DNA from: Ophiobolus disseminans
Taxonomy: Eukaryota > Ascomycota > Dothideomycetes > Pleosporales > Phaeosphaeriaceae
Assembly (NCBI GenBank): GCA_010093685.1
Contig: MU006226.1
Location: 260,964-324,963 of the forward strand
DNA length: 64,000 nucleotides
Reading direction: 5' to 3'
Shown: piece after piece, positions 21,360 to 33,722 of the stretch
Layout: the number at the start of each line of letters is the position of its first letter
Position numbering within the stretch: the first letter of the stretch is position 1
The notes under the pieces: model-generated
What the model was told of the DNA's origin: nothing
Database searches by the model: none
The model's input: the letters and a program-made list of their open reading frames with translations, nothing else
Translations under genes and position numbers: made by a program

Positions 21360-22442
21360 TCAGTGCCTTCCACCCTTCTCCTCATCAAAGTCTCCACCAG
21401 CAGAGTCTTGACCTGGGTTGACCTGTTCGTAATCGAAGAACTTCACGAAGCGGTAGAAGCCAGCAGCCACGAGGGCACCGAGGAAGGGTCCGACCCAGTA
21501 TATCCAGTGGTAACCCACGAACTGAGTGGAAGCGACAGCAGGTCCGAGGCTTCGAGCGGGGTTGAGCGATCCGCCGGTGTAGAAGACGCCTGCTATCGAT
21601 TAGCGTGTTGCTCCATACATGAAGCAGCAACAACATACCGCCCATCATAGCCACAAACAGCGTGAGCCCAATGCCAATTGGTGCAATAAATGTGTCCTTG
21701 CTCTTCTCCACAGCAAGCATGAGAACAACAAATACCAGCTCAGCGGTCATGAACATCTCTATGAACACGCCCTGAACGATACTAGTATCTGGAGACAGCG
21801 AAGTGTTGGTGGCCGCAATGTCGCCCGGAAACATAGCCTGAACCAAACCAGCAGCGCACATGGCAGCTATGAGCTGCGCAGGAAACAAAAATAGTCCACG
21901 AATATATGGCACACCACCGGATAGAACGAGACCGAGGGTTACCTGGACGTTCGTTAGCATGGAACGACTCGATGATGCAAATGTCATCAACGTACGGCAG
22001 GGTTGAACAATCCTCCACTGATGCGGTAGAAAGCCCACACATTGACTAACAAGCTAAACCCGTAGATCAGTGCAGTGAAGATGTTCTGCTGACTGCTAGC
22101 TAAGCCATTCGGCGCCGCTTCGCTCTGCGTTGTGAGCATGATTTGTCCTGCAAAAGCGAAGTACAAGAACATGAACGTGCCCACGAATTCTCCTACTGCG
22201 GCGACGAAGTGCCCTGTGAGGGTGCTGATGGTGCGCTTCGGTTTGTCACGACTGCTAGAATGGGCTTTTGCGTGGCCATTGGGATGGTAGTTTGCATGAC
22301 TGGGCTGCGCATGGTTGTAGTCGCGACTGTGTCGGGACTTTGAGTCGTCTTGACTATAGTGACTGTTTCGGTAGTTCTGGTCCTCTCGGCTGCGACGGTG
22401 AGGTGCTGGCTTTGGTTCGCGGTGGACGGGTACACGAGGCAT
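21360..22442 (-). CDS. Aquaporin (MIP family)
   Basis: Three exons: 21996-22442, 21639-21942 and 21360-21589; introns of 53 and 49 bp; 326 residues. A hydrophilic His/Ser/Arg-rich N-terminal tail of about 75 residues precedes the channel. The first pore motif FNPAV is split by intron 1 after NPA, and the second NPAR (GSLNPARSLGP) lies in exon 3. Six membrane segments can be placed, including the helix GEFVGTFMFLYFAFAGQ. Both NPA boxes are canonical and no glyceroporin-type long loop is visible, so a water-selective plasma-membrane channel is likely. The C-terminal tail is acidic (DFDEEKGGRH). Confidence 0.93.
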
Positions 22443-23325
22443 GATCTTCGGTGTTTATGGATAGTTGATTAGGGGTCTAGAATATGGGTTTTGCATACGA
22501 AACTGAGTTGCTTGCTAATGAAGGTAGTATTGATGGGGGCTGAACTAGATTTGGGAGAGGTTGGAGCAAAAGACACTACAACTTCACACTATCGACCGTT
22601 GGACATCGCAAAGGGCAACGAAAACGTCGACATCGACCTAAGCACAGGCCGTCCCACCAGACGGGAGACGCACGGAATGATGACGATCAGTGATGATGGT
22701 GAGGGCCCATATGTTGGCCCGCTATCCGGGTAGCGCATGTTGTCCCGGCATGGGCGGTCTAGATCTTCCAGTCATGTTCAATTGTTCATGGGACGTTGTC
22801 CTCGGAGCATGCATGAACGTTGCGTCTGGTTCATGTTGAGGGTCAAATGCCCCTCAAGTCATGACGGAAAAGCTAATAGTGATGTCGGAGGCTTGTGGAT
22901 GAAACGCAGCTAGCCAAGCCTCGTTGACGTCAGAGCTATATTTCATGGATGCCCGTTGTAGTTGAGGCTGTATGCGCGTCGCCGTTCGTAGAGGAGATAT
23001 TCAGCATGTGTTGTTCTGCCTGATCGTCGATAGCATGACCAATGTCACGGATCATGCAGCGCATCGTCCATGAAGTCGGGGTTTGAGTATGACAAGAACC
23101 AGGATTTACGTCCCTCCTCGCCTCATAGGAGAGTCATGGTGGGGAGATCAAATTATTTGAACGAGCTGGGAAAGTCGAAAGATTGAATGTCCCAATTCCG
23201 AATGAAAAGTTCTTTGATCTGTAGTCCGCGGCCATGGAACGTTAGGTGAAGGTAAGACTTGGTCGTCGATTCTCTACATTGACTGTATGTACAAGCAAGA
23301 TGGGGCCAATGCGGCAAGGATCAGC
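22443..23325. other. Intergenic
   Basis: 0.9 kb upstream of the aquaporin gene and downstream of the diphosphatase gene. No gene seen. Confidence 0.45.
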
Positions 23326-24119
23326 TCACCTGCTCTTCTTGCCTTGATATCTGAAGTTTTGCTTCTCTCTCCTCTCCACCCATCGTGCCCAGCCAGAATC
23401 GACCAAATCCTCTTGTACCACCAGATCTCTTATGCGAAGCATCTTCGCAATCCATGTCTCAAGCGCCCATTCGACCCAACCAGCTCTTCTCAAGTATGTG
23501 GTGAACGCAAACCAAACTACTGCGCAAGTAGCCCCAGCAGCCACACCGACCATGACTTGCTTCGGGGTGTGATAGCTCAGATATATACGGCTTGTTGCTA
23601 CAGCTCCCGCACTCGCCAAAGCGAGCAGAGAGAGGACAAAGCGGCCACCAAAGGTGAAGGGCGTGTGTGTGTCGGTCGGATGTGGGACGTGTCGGAAAAG
23701 GAGGAAGAGTGACAGGGTGACCGAGAAGAAGGACACAAACTGTGCGTGTGAAGACGGCATTCCGTAGCCCTTTCCGTGCATTTCTGCCATGAATTAGCCC
23801 ATTGCCCCTGCACGTCTATAATAGCAAAGGTTATACCCCGCGGTCGCTCTTCTTTGATGTAGCGCTTCAAGACCCAATTGAGGGCTTCACATGCCATCTG
23901 CCCAGCAAACATCAATCCAATCTCAATCTCGCGATTGCTCCATATCAGCGTCGCGTATACGACGCATAGCCCTTGCGGTACAAGGGCCAGCCATGCGCAG
24001 AGGTATGAGATTCGGTCAGCGGGGTTCTACCGGTATTAGCACAGCTCGTGAGGAGTATAGAAACTACGCACATAATGTACATGCGTCAGAGACAGCGACG
24101 CAAGCGGAGGATCTTCCAT
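23326..24119 (-). CDS. CAX4: Dolichyl-diphosphatase (CWH8/CAX4, DOLPP1 type)
   Basis: Three exons: 24072-24119, 23837-24026 and 23326-23783; introns of 45 and 53 bp; 231 residues, the usual length. The PAP2 phosphatase signature is complete: LKRYIKEERP (K-x6-RP), GYGMPSSHAQF (PSSH) and SRIYLSYHTPKQVMVG (SR-x5-H). Four to five membrane helices surround it. The enzyme hydrolyses dolichyl diphosphate in the ER lumen to recycle the lipid carrier for N-glycosylation. The first exon encodes only 16 residues (MEDPPLASLSLTHVHY). The gene is divergent from the RBR ligase with 382 bp between start codons. The stop lies within AGCAG-GTGAGC, so a further terminal exon cannot be fully excluded. Confidence 0.9.
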
Positions 24120-24501
24120 GGTAGCCTGTCGCGAAGTTCAACAAAGTGAGGTTTGCGATCAAGATGCGCGATGACGGCGGGTTTCGGCACAACCATGTCT
24201 CTTGGCGCGCGGCGGCCGCAAAGCATCCCGTGAGACTGTCAGCGAGATGTATACCCGCAAAGGCTAGACTTCACGGCGTGCATATCGTGAACTGCGATGA
24301 TTGACTCATTATGGGCTCCTACAAGGGCTCTTTTGCCTTCCTCCGCTATCGATAGTCGCCGCGCCCTTTTTCATACTCAACTACTTTTGGTTATCTCCGC
24401 CCTCTCTCCGACGCCTCCCACCTGTACATATGCGATCGACGACGCCACCACAACTTCTGTTAGAGCCCCAACACCCTCAAGAGACATTATCAACGGGCAA
24501 T
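24120..24501. promoter_or_regulatory. Divergent promoter between CAX4 and the RBR ligase gene
   Basis: 382 bp between the two start codons must hold both promoters. The frame of the right gene stays open to 24301 and has an earlier ATG at 24430, so part of this may be coding. Confidence 0.45.
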
Positions 24502-25982
24502 ATGGAGGATACCGAGCTTGACGACGAGCGCGCCGTGGAACTTAGCACTCTCCAGAGCATCTACCCAGAACTGATAATCGATGCGAACGACCCATACTGT
24601 GCGGCTCTAGATGTGCTGGTAGCACCGTCGACGCCTTTACCCGTTACCTTCGAACCCGACCAAGATGTCCAGCGACTATCTTACCTACCTTCCCTACATA
24701 TCGAGATCAACCTCCCCACGACGTATCCCGCCGAAATCTCACCCTCGATCAAGCTTTCCACTACACCGCGGTGGCTACCCTTAGATGTTTCGCAAAAGCT
24801 TGTAGATGAAGCAAAGTCCCTATGGGAGGAATATGGAGGAGGGACGGTCTTGTTCTCTTACGTCAGCTCCCTCCAGGAGCAGGCGGAGACCGCTTTTGGA
24901 CTAGAAGAGCTCACGCTTCCGTCAAATATACGACAGGAGCTTGTGGCATATAGCAAGAAGCTGAAGCGCGAACTTTTCGATAAGGAGACCTTCGACTGCG
25001 AGGTATGCTTGGAGCCGAAGAAGGGCTCAGCATGCTATCGGATGGAACGCTGCAGCCACGTCTTCTGTGTGGCGTGCCTACAAGACTATTACAACAACTG
25101 TATCAAAGAGGGCGATGTAAACAACGTCAAGTGCATGTCTACGGAATGCGGCAAATCGGGTGGCAGCAAGCGCAAGAAGGACTGGCTGCTGTCTCCTAAG
25201 GAGCTGCTGCAGATCCCAATGGACCGCGAGACCGTCGAGCGCTTCGCAAAAATCAAGCGCAAAAAGAAGATCGAGTCGGATCCAACAATTATATACTGTC
25301 CGCGGACATGGTGCCAAGGCGCAATGCGGACGGATAAATACCCTAAAATCACGGATGTAACCCAGATGGATGACTCGGATTCTGAAGCCGAGGAGGACGT
25401 TACTATAGAGCAGGACGGCGCAAACATTGATGATGGAGTTAAGAAGCGGTCGATTGGCAGACAGGACATGGAGCGGCTAGCTGTCTGCGAAGACTGCAAC
25501 CTCGCATTCTGCATTGTCTGTCTAGCTTCATGGCATGGCGACTTCGTGCGTTGCGAGCCACGAGACCTGAACCAGCTCACAGAGGAGGACCAAGCATCGC
25601 TCAACTTCATCCTCAAGAGCACGTCGCCATGTCCTTACTGTTCAGTACCTTGTCAGAAGTCGTATGGCTGCAACCGTAAGTCACCCATCACATCACTTCC
25701 GCATTTGTAGGAATTTAGCTAATAGCCAAATCAGATATGACCTGTGCGCAGTGCGAGACCCACTTTTGCTACCTCTGCGGCTCCTGGCTCAACCCCGACC
25801 ACCCATACCAGCATTACAACGACCCGAAGTTCAAGCATTGTTTCCAGCGCCTCATGGACGGCGCCGAGGGTGAAGAGGGTGTACAATTTGGCGGACGGCG
25901 AGGCGCAGAGCAAGCTGCCGAGTTCTGGGAGCAAGAGGCTATGCGGATACAATTGCAGCTGAATGAGGAGGACACGGTGTGA
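24502..25982 (+). CDS. ITT1: RWD-RING-IBR-RING E3 ubiquitin ligase (ITT1/RNF14 type)
   Basis: Two exons, 24502-25675 and 25735-25982, 59 bp intron, 473 residues. An N-terminal RWD domain starts at once (ERAVELSTLQSIYPELI). RING1 is CEVCLEPKKGSACY..CSHVFCVACL; the IBR includes YCPRTWCQG and CEDCNLAFCIVCLASWHGDF. RING2 runs across the intron: CPYCSVPCQKSYGCN joined to HMTCAQCETHFCYLCGSWL. The presumed catalytic cysteine of RBR ligases is that of GCNHMTC. RBR enzymes pass ubiquitin through this cysteine; yeast Itt1 also modulates translation termination. The start was chosen at 24502 because RWD follows directly; ATG 24430 would add 24 residues. An acidic insert (DDSDSEAEEDV) lies inside the IBR. 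Confidence 0.9.
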
Positions 25983-26168
25983 ACAAGATGCCTTGATATG
26001 CTATGTGCGAGAGGATCGTAACAAGACCCAATCGTGACCCAAGAAATATGGGGGAAATAAAGACGCTCGCTTGCTTAATCGCAAATCAGGGAACGACAAA
26101 TAGGAGAGCTTAAAAGAGGACATCAATGTCGCCTTGCACACCACCCACTCCAATCCTTCGCCATACGA

Positions 26169-28150
26169 TCAATGTACTTTCTTCTTCGGCATACCGACGT
26201 GGTCGACCAAAACGCAGAAGAACAGCGTCAAGCAGATGGTTGGAATCATCCAGGAGCTACCAAGATATGCGTACAATCTAGGCGTGTCGAGCCGAATGAG
26301 CGAGACCAGGGCAAGACCGAGACCAGCAGCACCCGTGACTGCGAGTCTGACGACCGTCCCGGCACGGCGTTGGTGCTTGGTGAGCGAGAGGAAACCGAGG
26401 ATAGAATAGAGGATCAGAGCAGAACCACCCTATGTTAGTGTTAGCAAGTGTTGAAACAGCTCGGTAGATGAGTTGAACTTACAGCAACGAAGGTGTACGA
26501 CATGATCAGATCAAAGATCTTGAAGTACAGTTGTGCCGTCTGGATCAGATCCGGTGCGCCCTTCTTAATCTTCCTCTTTGCAACCGTGACGCTGAATGTG
26601 TCAAAGAGCGTCTTGTACGTCGCGGATGCCATGCTGTTGATTCCGTACCAGAGCTGCTCGCCCGCCGTCTCGTTGAAATCCGGGTAGTAGTTGTCGAAAC
26701 CCTGCTGAATATCTGTGTACGCCTGCTGCACGGTCTTGAGCTCCTTGCTCACGTCCACGCCCTTGGGGATGGCTTTGTAGACATATTCGTAACATGTGTC
26801 GTTGAAGTAATCCGCAAATACAGTGCCGTTGGTATTGGTGTCGCTCGCCTCGGCCATCCACATGCCGAAGACAGTGTCCGGGTCGATAGCGGTAAGATTG
26901 CTGTCAAGGTACTCGAGAGCCGGGGCCCAGGCGTCACCTAGACCATGGAGGGACTCTACTGCCTGACGCCAGATGATGAGGAGTGAGATGCCCTGGAGGA
27001 CGAGTACGAGAACGATGTGAAGTGGGAAGTGGAGGAAGGACCAGACTTGTTGACGAATGGAGCCGAAGTGCTCTTCTTGGATGCGGTCGAAGTAGAGCAT
27101 GTAGAGGAAGTAAATTATGCATACAGCTGTGTTTGTGTTAGTAGTGCATTATGAGTTGCACGGGATATAAGTGTACTTACCGGCAACGATCTGACCAACA
27201 ACCGACACCGTCCAGAGATACTCATTCTTGACAATCTTGGAGATAGATTTACAGATGACGATGATACCCTCGCCGAGGACGATGAGTGTCAGGAGAGACA
27301 TACGCTGCACCATGTGCGTTCCCTTGAACGAGATAATGCGCCAAACACACGATACCGTGACAGTGAGAACAGTCTCGCTGAGGGCAATAACATACCAAGC
27401 AATGTACACGTTGCTCTTCTGTGGAACCTCGTCGAGAGTCACTTCGTCGAATATAATGTTCGGAAACGCGGGCGTAAGTGCTCCATACAATATCGCAGCG
27501 AGCAACGTCCATGCCATGACCATAGCTAGCGGCACCACCGTCTTCTTGAACTTCTTGGTGTAGAGCAAGGTCACGCTGTACTGGCAGAAAAGCGTGAGAC
27601 GCGACACCATTAGCATCAGACCAAAGGCTTTATAGATCTTGTAATCCGCAACGTCCTGGCCGGGCTTCCACTGGGGACCGATGACTGCGAACCCGACCAT
27701 AACGCCAAAGTGGATAGCTTTGGCACAGCGCTCGAAGACGGAGTCGGCGCTGAAGCGCACATCGTAAAGAGACACTTGGTACCATGTCAACCATAGGAGA
27801 GAGAAGAACCCAATGTAAGCAGTAAGGGAATACCGATCGTTGATTTCGAGCAAAGATGTAAAAGTCGTCAGATTGGCAACGAAGAACAAGTCGTAGAAGA
27901 GTTCTGCTGTGGTGGCTTCGGCGTGGCGGTGGAATGCTGGGTTGTCGTGAATCGAGTTGTCCATGTTTTCGAATTCGGGGTTGGAAGCCGATGGATCAGT
28001 CGAAACGGAGGCATTGTGGGACTTTTGTTGCCGTTCGGCATCGGTGGCAGGAGCGGTCTCATAGGCAGGAGACGATGTATGTTGGTGGAGAGGAGAAGCA
28101 AAGAAAGAGAGATTCTGCTTCTCCTCGTGGTGGTGAGCTTCGTGACCCAT
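26169..28150 (-). CDS. LtrA-type (low temperature requirement) membrane protein
   Basis: Three exons: 27181-28150, 26483-27126 and 26169-26429; introns of 54 and 53 bp; 624 residues. The N-terminal 85 residues are hydrophilic and His-rich. The LtrA domain opens with ATTAELFYDLFFVANLTTF, the family hallmark (ELFFDLVFV), followed by about eight or nine hydrophobic segments including GEGIIVICKSISKI. A non-membrane stretch of about 150 residues (ESLHGLGDAWAP..) lies in exon 2. Exon 3 adds two more helices and a basic end (MPKKKVH). The biochemical role of fungal LtrA proteins is unknown; the name comes from Listeria cold growth. Start at ATG 28150; the upstream TTG is not used. Confidence 0.85.
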
Positions 28151-30527
28151 GGTTGACAAGGCTTTGCGTCTGCCGTAGAAAACCTTGGTGTCGATGTGAT
28201 GAGACGCTGGCCCCGTGTAGAAGATGTCGAAGATCCTCCTCCCGGTTTTAAGTTGACATCAAAGGGTTGGAAACGGGGTCCGGGACGTAATGGAAAACAG
28301 GTCTATCGTGGAGGTGTACGCGGAAGCAGCATCATATATCAATTCCCTCGTGGCACAGGCTGTGCCTGTACCCTATCACTTTTAGGCATTGGGCAACGCG
28401 GGGCCAGCCCCTTGGCCGCGCCACACCGTGCTCACCGCATGGGGTATCTGATGTGACAGCTCGAAGCCGGTGTCGTGGCGTACACGGGCTCGGGGTCGAA
28501 ACGCGGCGCCAGCGCATTCATGTATGTGGAATCAACCGCCCACTTACCCCGTTTACTCTTGGTGGCTGAGGTGCTCGCGAATTGAGTTCGCCTGGAAGAG
28601 TATAGTGTGACGCTACGGCGACTGGTGGAGGGCTGGAACAGGGGTATGTGCAGTTGCTAAGGCTATGGCACAAACATTGGTATCCGCATTTGCTAATGCT
28701 ATGCCAAAACATTGAGCTGGCATAAATCGCATATCGTGTATTTGGGCATCTGTCCGGACGTTTGCAGACTGTGTTCGTCTTGCAGTTTTGGGTATGTGTG
28801 TTCTGACAGCAAGTAGTCAGCAAACCACTTTGTGACTCCACTGTCAAGAGGTGATGATCGCCACCAAGCGTTGCGAACCTTGGAAAGCGCGCATCGGGCG
28901 TTCGAAAATAGCCATGTTTGAAGTAGCCTTTCTTTCTCATTTGTTGGGTCTAATATAAGCACTTGTCTAAGCTTTTCGGAGATCGAGGTCGCCCTGTCAT
29001 TGGAGATGAAAGCTTCTCGGGGGCCGTAACGGGGCAGCAAATGGCCGTAGCGCGCAAATGTGGCTCAGCCTCAGCTGAACATCAATAGCTCGCTGGATAA
29101 TAGGGTATGAGTCTGGCCCGCTCCCGCACGGGAACATGCGCAGGCGCGGACTTTTGTCTGTCGCTTTGAGGTAGTAAACGCTGAATTTTGTCATCGTTCC
29201 CAAAATCAGGGGCTGCCCAGGTGGTCGCGTGCTTGGCACATTCCAGGTGAAGGAAGAGACTCCGGATCAGCATTTAGACAGTAAGATCGCTCTGCATAAT
29301 CGAGGGAGTTTTCCCAACGTTCGTGTGTTGCAAAGTAGTGTGCTAACGATTCCACATCATGTTTCGAAGTCAAGCGTCATGTTGGTGGGTCTTTCCGCTC
29401 TAGGAAAACGGGGTTTCGCGCTTGACCCCCAAAAAAAATGAGCTTGCGTCGCAAGCTCCCGAGGTCAAGAACACTTACCACTCGAAACCTCTAAATTGCT
29501 GAAGGCAGAACTCTAAGATTCTTTAAACAATCAAAGCTACCATCTACCTCCTTGGGATCTTATGGTAGGCATGGTGGTGGAGGAATTTGCGCACGCTGTG
29601 TCACGTTCACTGCTGGACGCAATCTCGGCCCTCTCGCAGGACCTACTCAGTCTCAGCCGACAAATGGCGGAAGGCAAGCACATTTTCTATAAGTAGCATG
29701 GCGTGTAGATACGCAACAACTGTTTTGACGTCTTGAGGTCTGAAGTCCCAGCCATGACACCTGGCCTTGGAACTGGACACAACTGATTACAACAATGCGC
29801 GCCAACAAAGTCACATGCAAGGACTTATTTAAACGGAATCACCAATAAAAATCACCCAACTGTCAGCTAGAAGCTTGAGGATCAACTAATGACTCGAGAT
29901 CCCGAGGCTTTAATGATGAGTGTGTGGCATCGGCCGCACCACCTGGGCACGTTGGCAACATGCTTGCAGTTCTAGCCTGGCCCCAAGTTCTTCAACATAC
30001 ACGATGCCTCAGGCCGGTATATGTAAGCTTGACACGACTCCCCGCACCGTGGAGTACTGGTAAGATTTGGTAGGCTGAGGCTTCATCACTTGCCGGGCAT
30101 GATGACATTAATAGACTCTGCCGCATGGGCTGTACCACAAGAAGGCTTGCTATTGAGATTGCTCATCCTAGTCTACCCACGAATGACAGTGAAGCACAGT
30201 TCTATGGCCGGCAGAGGCAGGAAGTTACACCATGGCTGAGCAAGCCGTGGTATCCACGTGACGCAATACCAAAAGCCCAATCCTGCAAGAGACAGCCATT
30301 TGCTCGAAGTTCCACACCTCCAAGATGCTGACGAGAATGACGATTATGAAATCATAGTATTACAAGCTGCATAAACTGTTGGTGGCCAAAGATCACACCA
30401 CGACTCCTTCACCTGTCTTTCCATTTGACCAACTCGGCCAGCTGACTGTAACTGCACCAAAGAAATTGAGCGCCTTCGAGACCTCGACAGCACCTGAACA
30501 AAAAGAAATCCAAACGAAAGGAAATCC
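28151..30527. other. Gene-poor intergenic stretch
   Basis: 2.4 kb with only short, unsupported ORFs on both strands. A perfect 9-bp-stem hairpin (GAGCTTGCG-T-CGCAAGCTC) lies at 29440-29458 after an A-run. No tRNA-like cloverleaf was recognised. Confidence 0.45.
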
Positions 30528-33500
30528 TCAAGCAACTTGCTGTCCATTCGCTTCCCCAACCTGTTCAAGCAAACCATACGGATGTTGCGTCCTCTTGAAG
30601 CCAATCTTAACGCGACTGATCGCTTTCATCGAGTCCGCGAACTTAGTCTCCATGCGGATCACTGTCTCACGATAGAACGTCGACGTCGTCCAGTCGTACG
30701 AGCAGCCAATTAGGCGCTTCATTCCTCCCTCGCTGCCACTCATCAAGAAGCATACGGGAGGACGTTCGGCGAGGAATAGTGTCGCGGTCATGTTCCCTGG
30801 TAGATGTCAGTGCCAATTCAGCATCACCCATAGTGATGAATTACTTACCAGTATCGACAAGCGTGAAGATGCGCTGCTCGCCTGGTCCAGCGTGCTTTGC
30901 CTTTTGTACCAACGCCGCAATCTCTGGATCTGAAGTGGGATCAAGAGGAACACATTCGCCGTTGTCGTTCCGACGATGCCTTGACAGTGGCGAAGCAGCA
31001 GCGGTCCACTTCATTCTGCCCATTCTCCCACCGAAGATCTGACTCTCGATAGTGTCCATGTCCATGTAGCCTTCGAAGCCGAACAGCCAGCACTGCTGGT
31101 CCCAAAACTTGCCTAGATACAGCAAGCGGAGAAGCCACGGCGATAGTCCCATAAGAATGATGCTGTAAATTAGGAGTATAGCACCATAAGGTCTGGATGT
31201 CGGCATCGCAAGGAGGATGGCAGCAACGAGGAACACAACACCTCCCATTCTGAGCATCTTCTGGGCAAGCCAACGCTTCATCGTAGGCCTTCGGGTGTAC
31301 GCAACAGGGGCGAAAGACTTCCACCTCACGTTTGCGGCGCGGCATCCGTCAAGTATAATGGTGTCATCTTCGCCAATTCCTGCGATTGCGACGTCTTGAG
31401 GAACTGCAACTCGATAGTCAGTTTCTATACGCAAGTAGCTTGCAGTGAGCGTACTTACGTATGTCCCATAGCTTAGTTCCGAAAGCATCGTCCATGGAGT
31501 GCCATGGTTGGTTAGGGCTCTTGGGCAACACACATATCAAACGCTCAAGGAGCTGTTCGCTGCCGTTCGCCAAGGAGAGCCTGATGACACTGTCAGGAGT
31601 ATTCAATGGTAGTCGCCGGAGTGGACACTCACCGAGCAAACGCTTGAAACGCCGAATCGGTCGGATCGATTTGCGGACGAACCTGGAGGCACCGATTTAG
31701 TATTTGCTAAGTGGATGACAGCACGCATATGCTTACTCGAAGCAGGCCCATAAGCGCGTAGCTATGGTCTCCCGGGAGATACTGGGTAGTTTCTCTCTTA
31801 TGCAGGCACTCCAAAGCAAGAGTGACTAGCTCGAGTTGGTTCAAGATGAGATTGCCTTCGTAATGATCGATGAGCTGTAGGTGTCAGTACGTTTGCGAGG
31901 CAAACTAAAGATATGGGTGTCAACTGACCTGTCGAGCGACATGCGCATCATTCTTCCAGACTTTCACAGCGAACTGATTCTTCGCGACTGAAACAGGCTG
32001 CATCAGGTCTTGTCCACGGGTGTAGACTTTGATGTCCTTGTTCTGAGGGGCGAGCAGAACCTCTGGGAACGTCCAAACTCGTTGGCCCCATCTGTCTATT
32101 GTCAGTCTCCCGAAACAGTTGAAGAACTAAGGAACGCACTGTTGCAACATGAGGTCTGTGGTGTTGATGCCTCTGGTATCATTCGGTGGTCGTCCCACGG
32201 CTATGGCAAGAGATTGAGCACCCTAAATTTATCAGTACATAGCTCAAAAAAGATCTGGTGCTCGAATTTTGCTCACCCGGATGACATCGCAGATCCTGTA
32301 CACGTCTTGGATCATTTCTGAAGGATCAGGCATGCAGGAACAGCCAACCCAGTAAGCCATTGCACCAGCGTTTCGAGCGGCGGCATCAGCAATTTGATGC
32401 AAGACTCTCATGTCTTCAGCGCTCTGGAATTGCTCGGCTGTGTACGCGATGAATACATATGAGAGATTGTTCTCGGCTTCATACTGAGAAATCCTGTTGC
32501 CATTGATTAGCATGCGGTAGCGTAACCGTGGCACCATGACATACCAGTCTTCGACATTCATCACCATTGCAGGATCTCCATGGTCTCGCAAGAAGCAGAG
32601 GACGCGAGGCCGGAGGACCCGTTCAGCAACAGGGTTGGCTTGGCTCACAGCGAAGCTGCGAGTTCGGTCCATCTCGAGCGCATTCTTGGCAACTTTGGGA
32701 TATCCCCAATATTGGTATGGGACAACATCTTCAGCCGATCAGCATCAATTCAACACTCAGGGTATCGGTAGTCTTACCATAAGCTCCGCCATTTCGGGCC
32801 TGACCTTGGGCCGTCCCGAAAGGAGTACTGATCTAACGAACCATAAGCGTCGATCGCGAACGAGTGACGTTGCGACTCACCACCATTGGGATAATGCAAG
32901 ATGCAACAAACCATTTGAGACACAACAATGGATAATCTGTGGGCCGTGAGCAAGAACACCGAGAAGTCCGTGCTAGAGGCACTTACCTTCGCTGGTTGGT
33001 TTTCCATTCTTGCTGTAGTCGACGTGGTTGACTATAAGATGATCAATATGTCAGTGGGTTTCTCATGTACAATCTATCGTGCGTCAACGTACAAGGCCAG
33101 TTTGCCAACCTCATGAACAAGGGAGCAATGTTCACAATGAAAGTACGCCTATAGGTGGACGACACATTGTTCTCATAGATATCGTCCGTTGCTTGGACGA
33201 CAAGCTTGGAGACACGACCTGGGAAATAACGTGAGCGGTTGTCGCAAAGTGGGGTCAAGGATCCATTACATACCGTCAAAGGCGGAGATGTAACGGTCGT
33301 CGTAATCGCCTGTCCATTCACGATCAAAGACATCGCGGTGGCGATGCTGGCTTATCTTTTGGTAAGCCAGTCCCGGCTTACGGTAGAAATGTGGTGCTTC
33401 AAATTTCACTTTTGTAAATGGAGCTCGAATGTGCGAAAACCCCTTCAAGCGCCTGGAGATTGTGTTAGGATCAGCGAACAAGTCGCATGAAAGGGTGGAA

Positions 33501-33722
33501 GAGAGCATCTCATCATGTCGCTGGGCAGGAAGTATGCTACAAGCTTACGTACATTGGTCCGTTTCGCTAGAATTGAAATTAGAGCAGTTTGTCAGAAGCT
33601 CATAGACGAATGCTTACTGGTATCAAGGAGCGGTTGTCCTTCTCTGCATCATCCCTGTGGTAAGCTACGGAGCCCTGGGACTCCATCTCGTAAATCGATA
33701 ACTGAGTCTGGTTGGGAGCCAT
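30528..33722 (-). CDS. Multi-exon protein with divergent HET-like core and C-terminal membrane helices
   Basis: About 16 exons were joined by hand in frame from ATG 33722 to TGA 30528-30530. The first three are 33618-33722, a 14-nt microexon 33553-33566 and 33274-33452. The middle part reads NNLSYVFIAYTAEQF.. MAYWVGCSCMPD..IQDVYRICDVIRGAQSLAIAVG, then QQWGQRVWTFPEVLLAP and YLPGDHSYALMGLLR. This parallels the HET-domain order (ALSYxWG, LWIDSLCIxQ, IYxxA..TIxA, RxWTxQE). Later, two hydrophobic helices (GGVVFLVAAILLAMP; AILLIYSIILMGLSPWLLRLL) precede a conserved region around YLGKFWDQQCWLFGFEGY. It resembles large proteins common in Dothideomycetes that are often mislabelled as dehydrogenases. 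The gene is well supported; the HET link is my inference from motif order. Role in non-self recognition not demonstrated. Confidence 0.75.
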
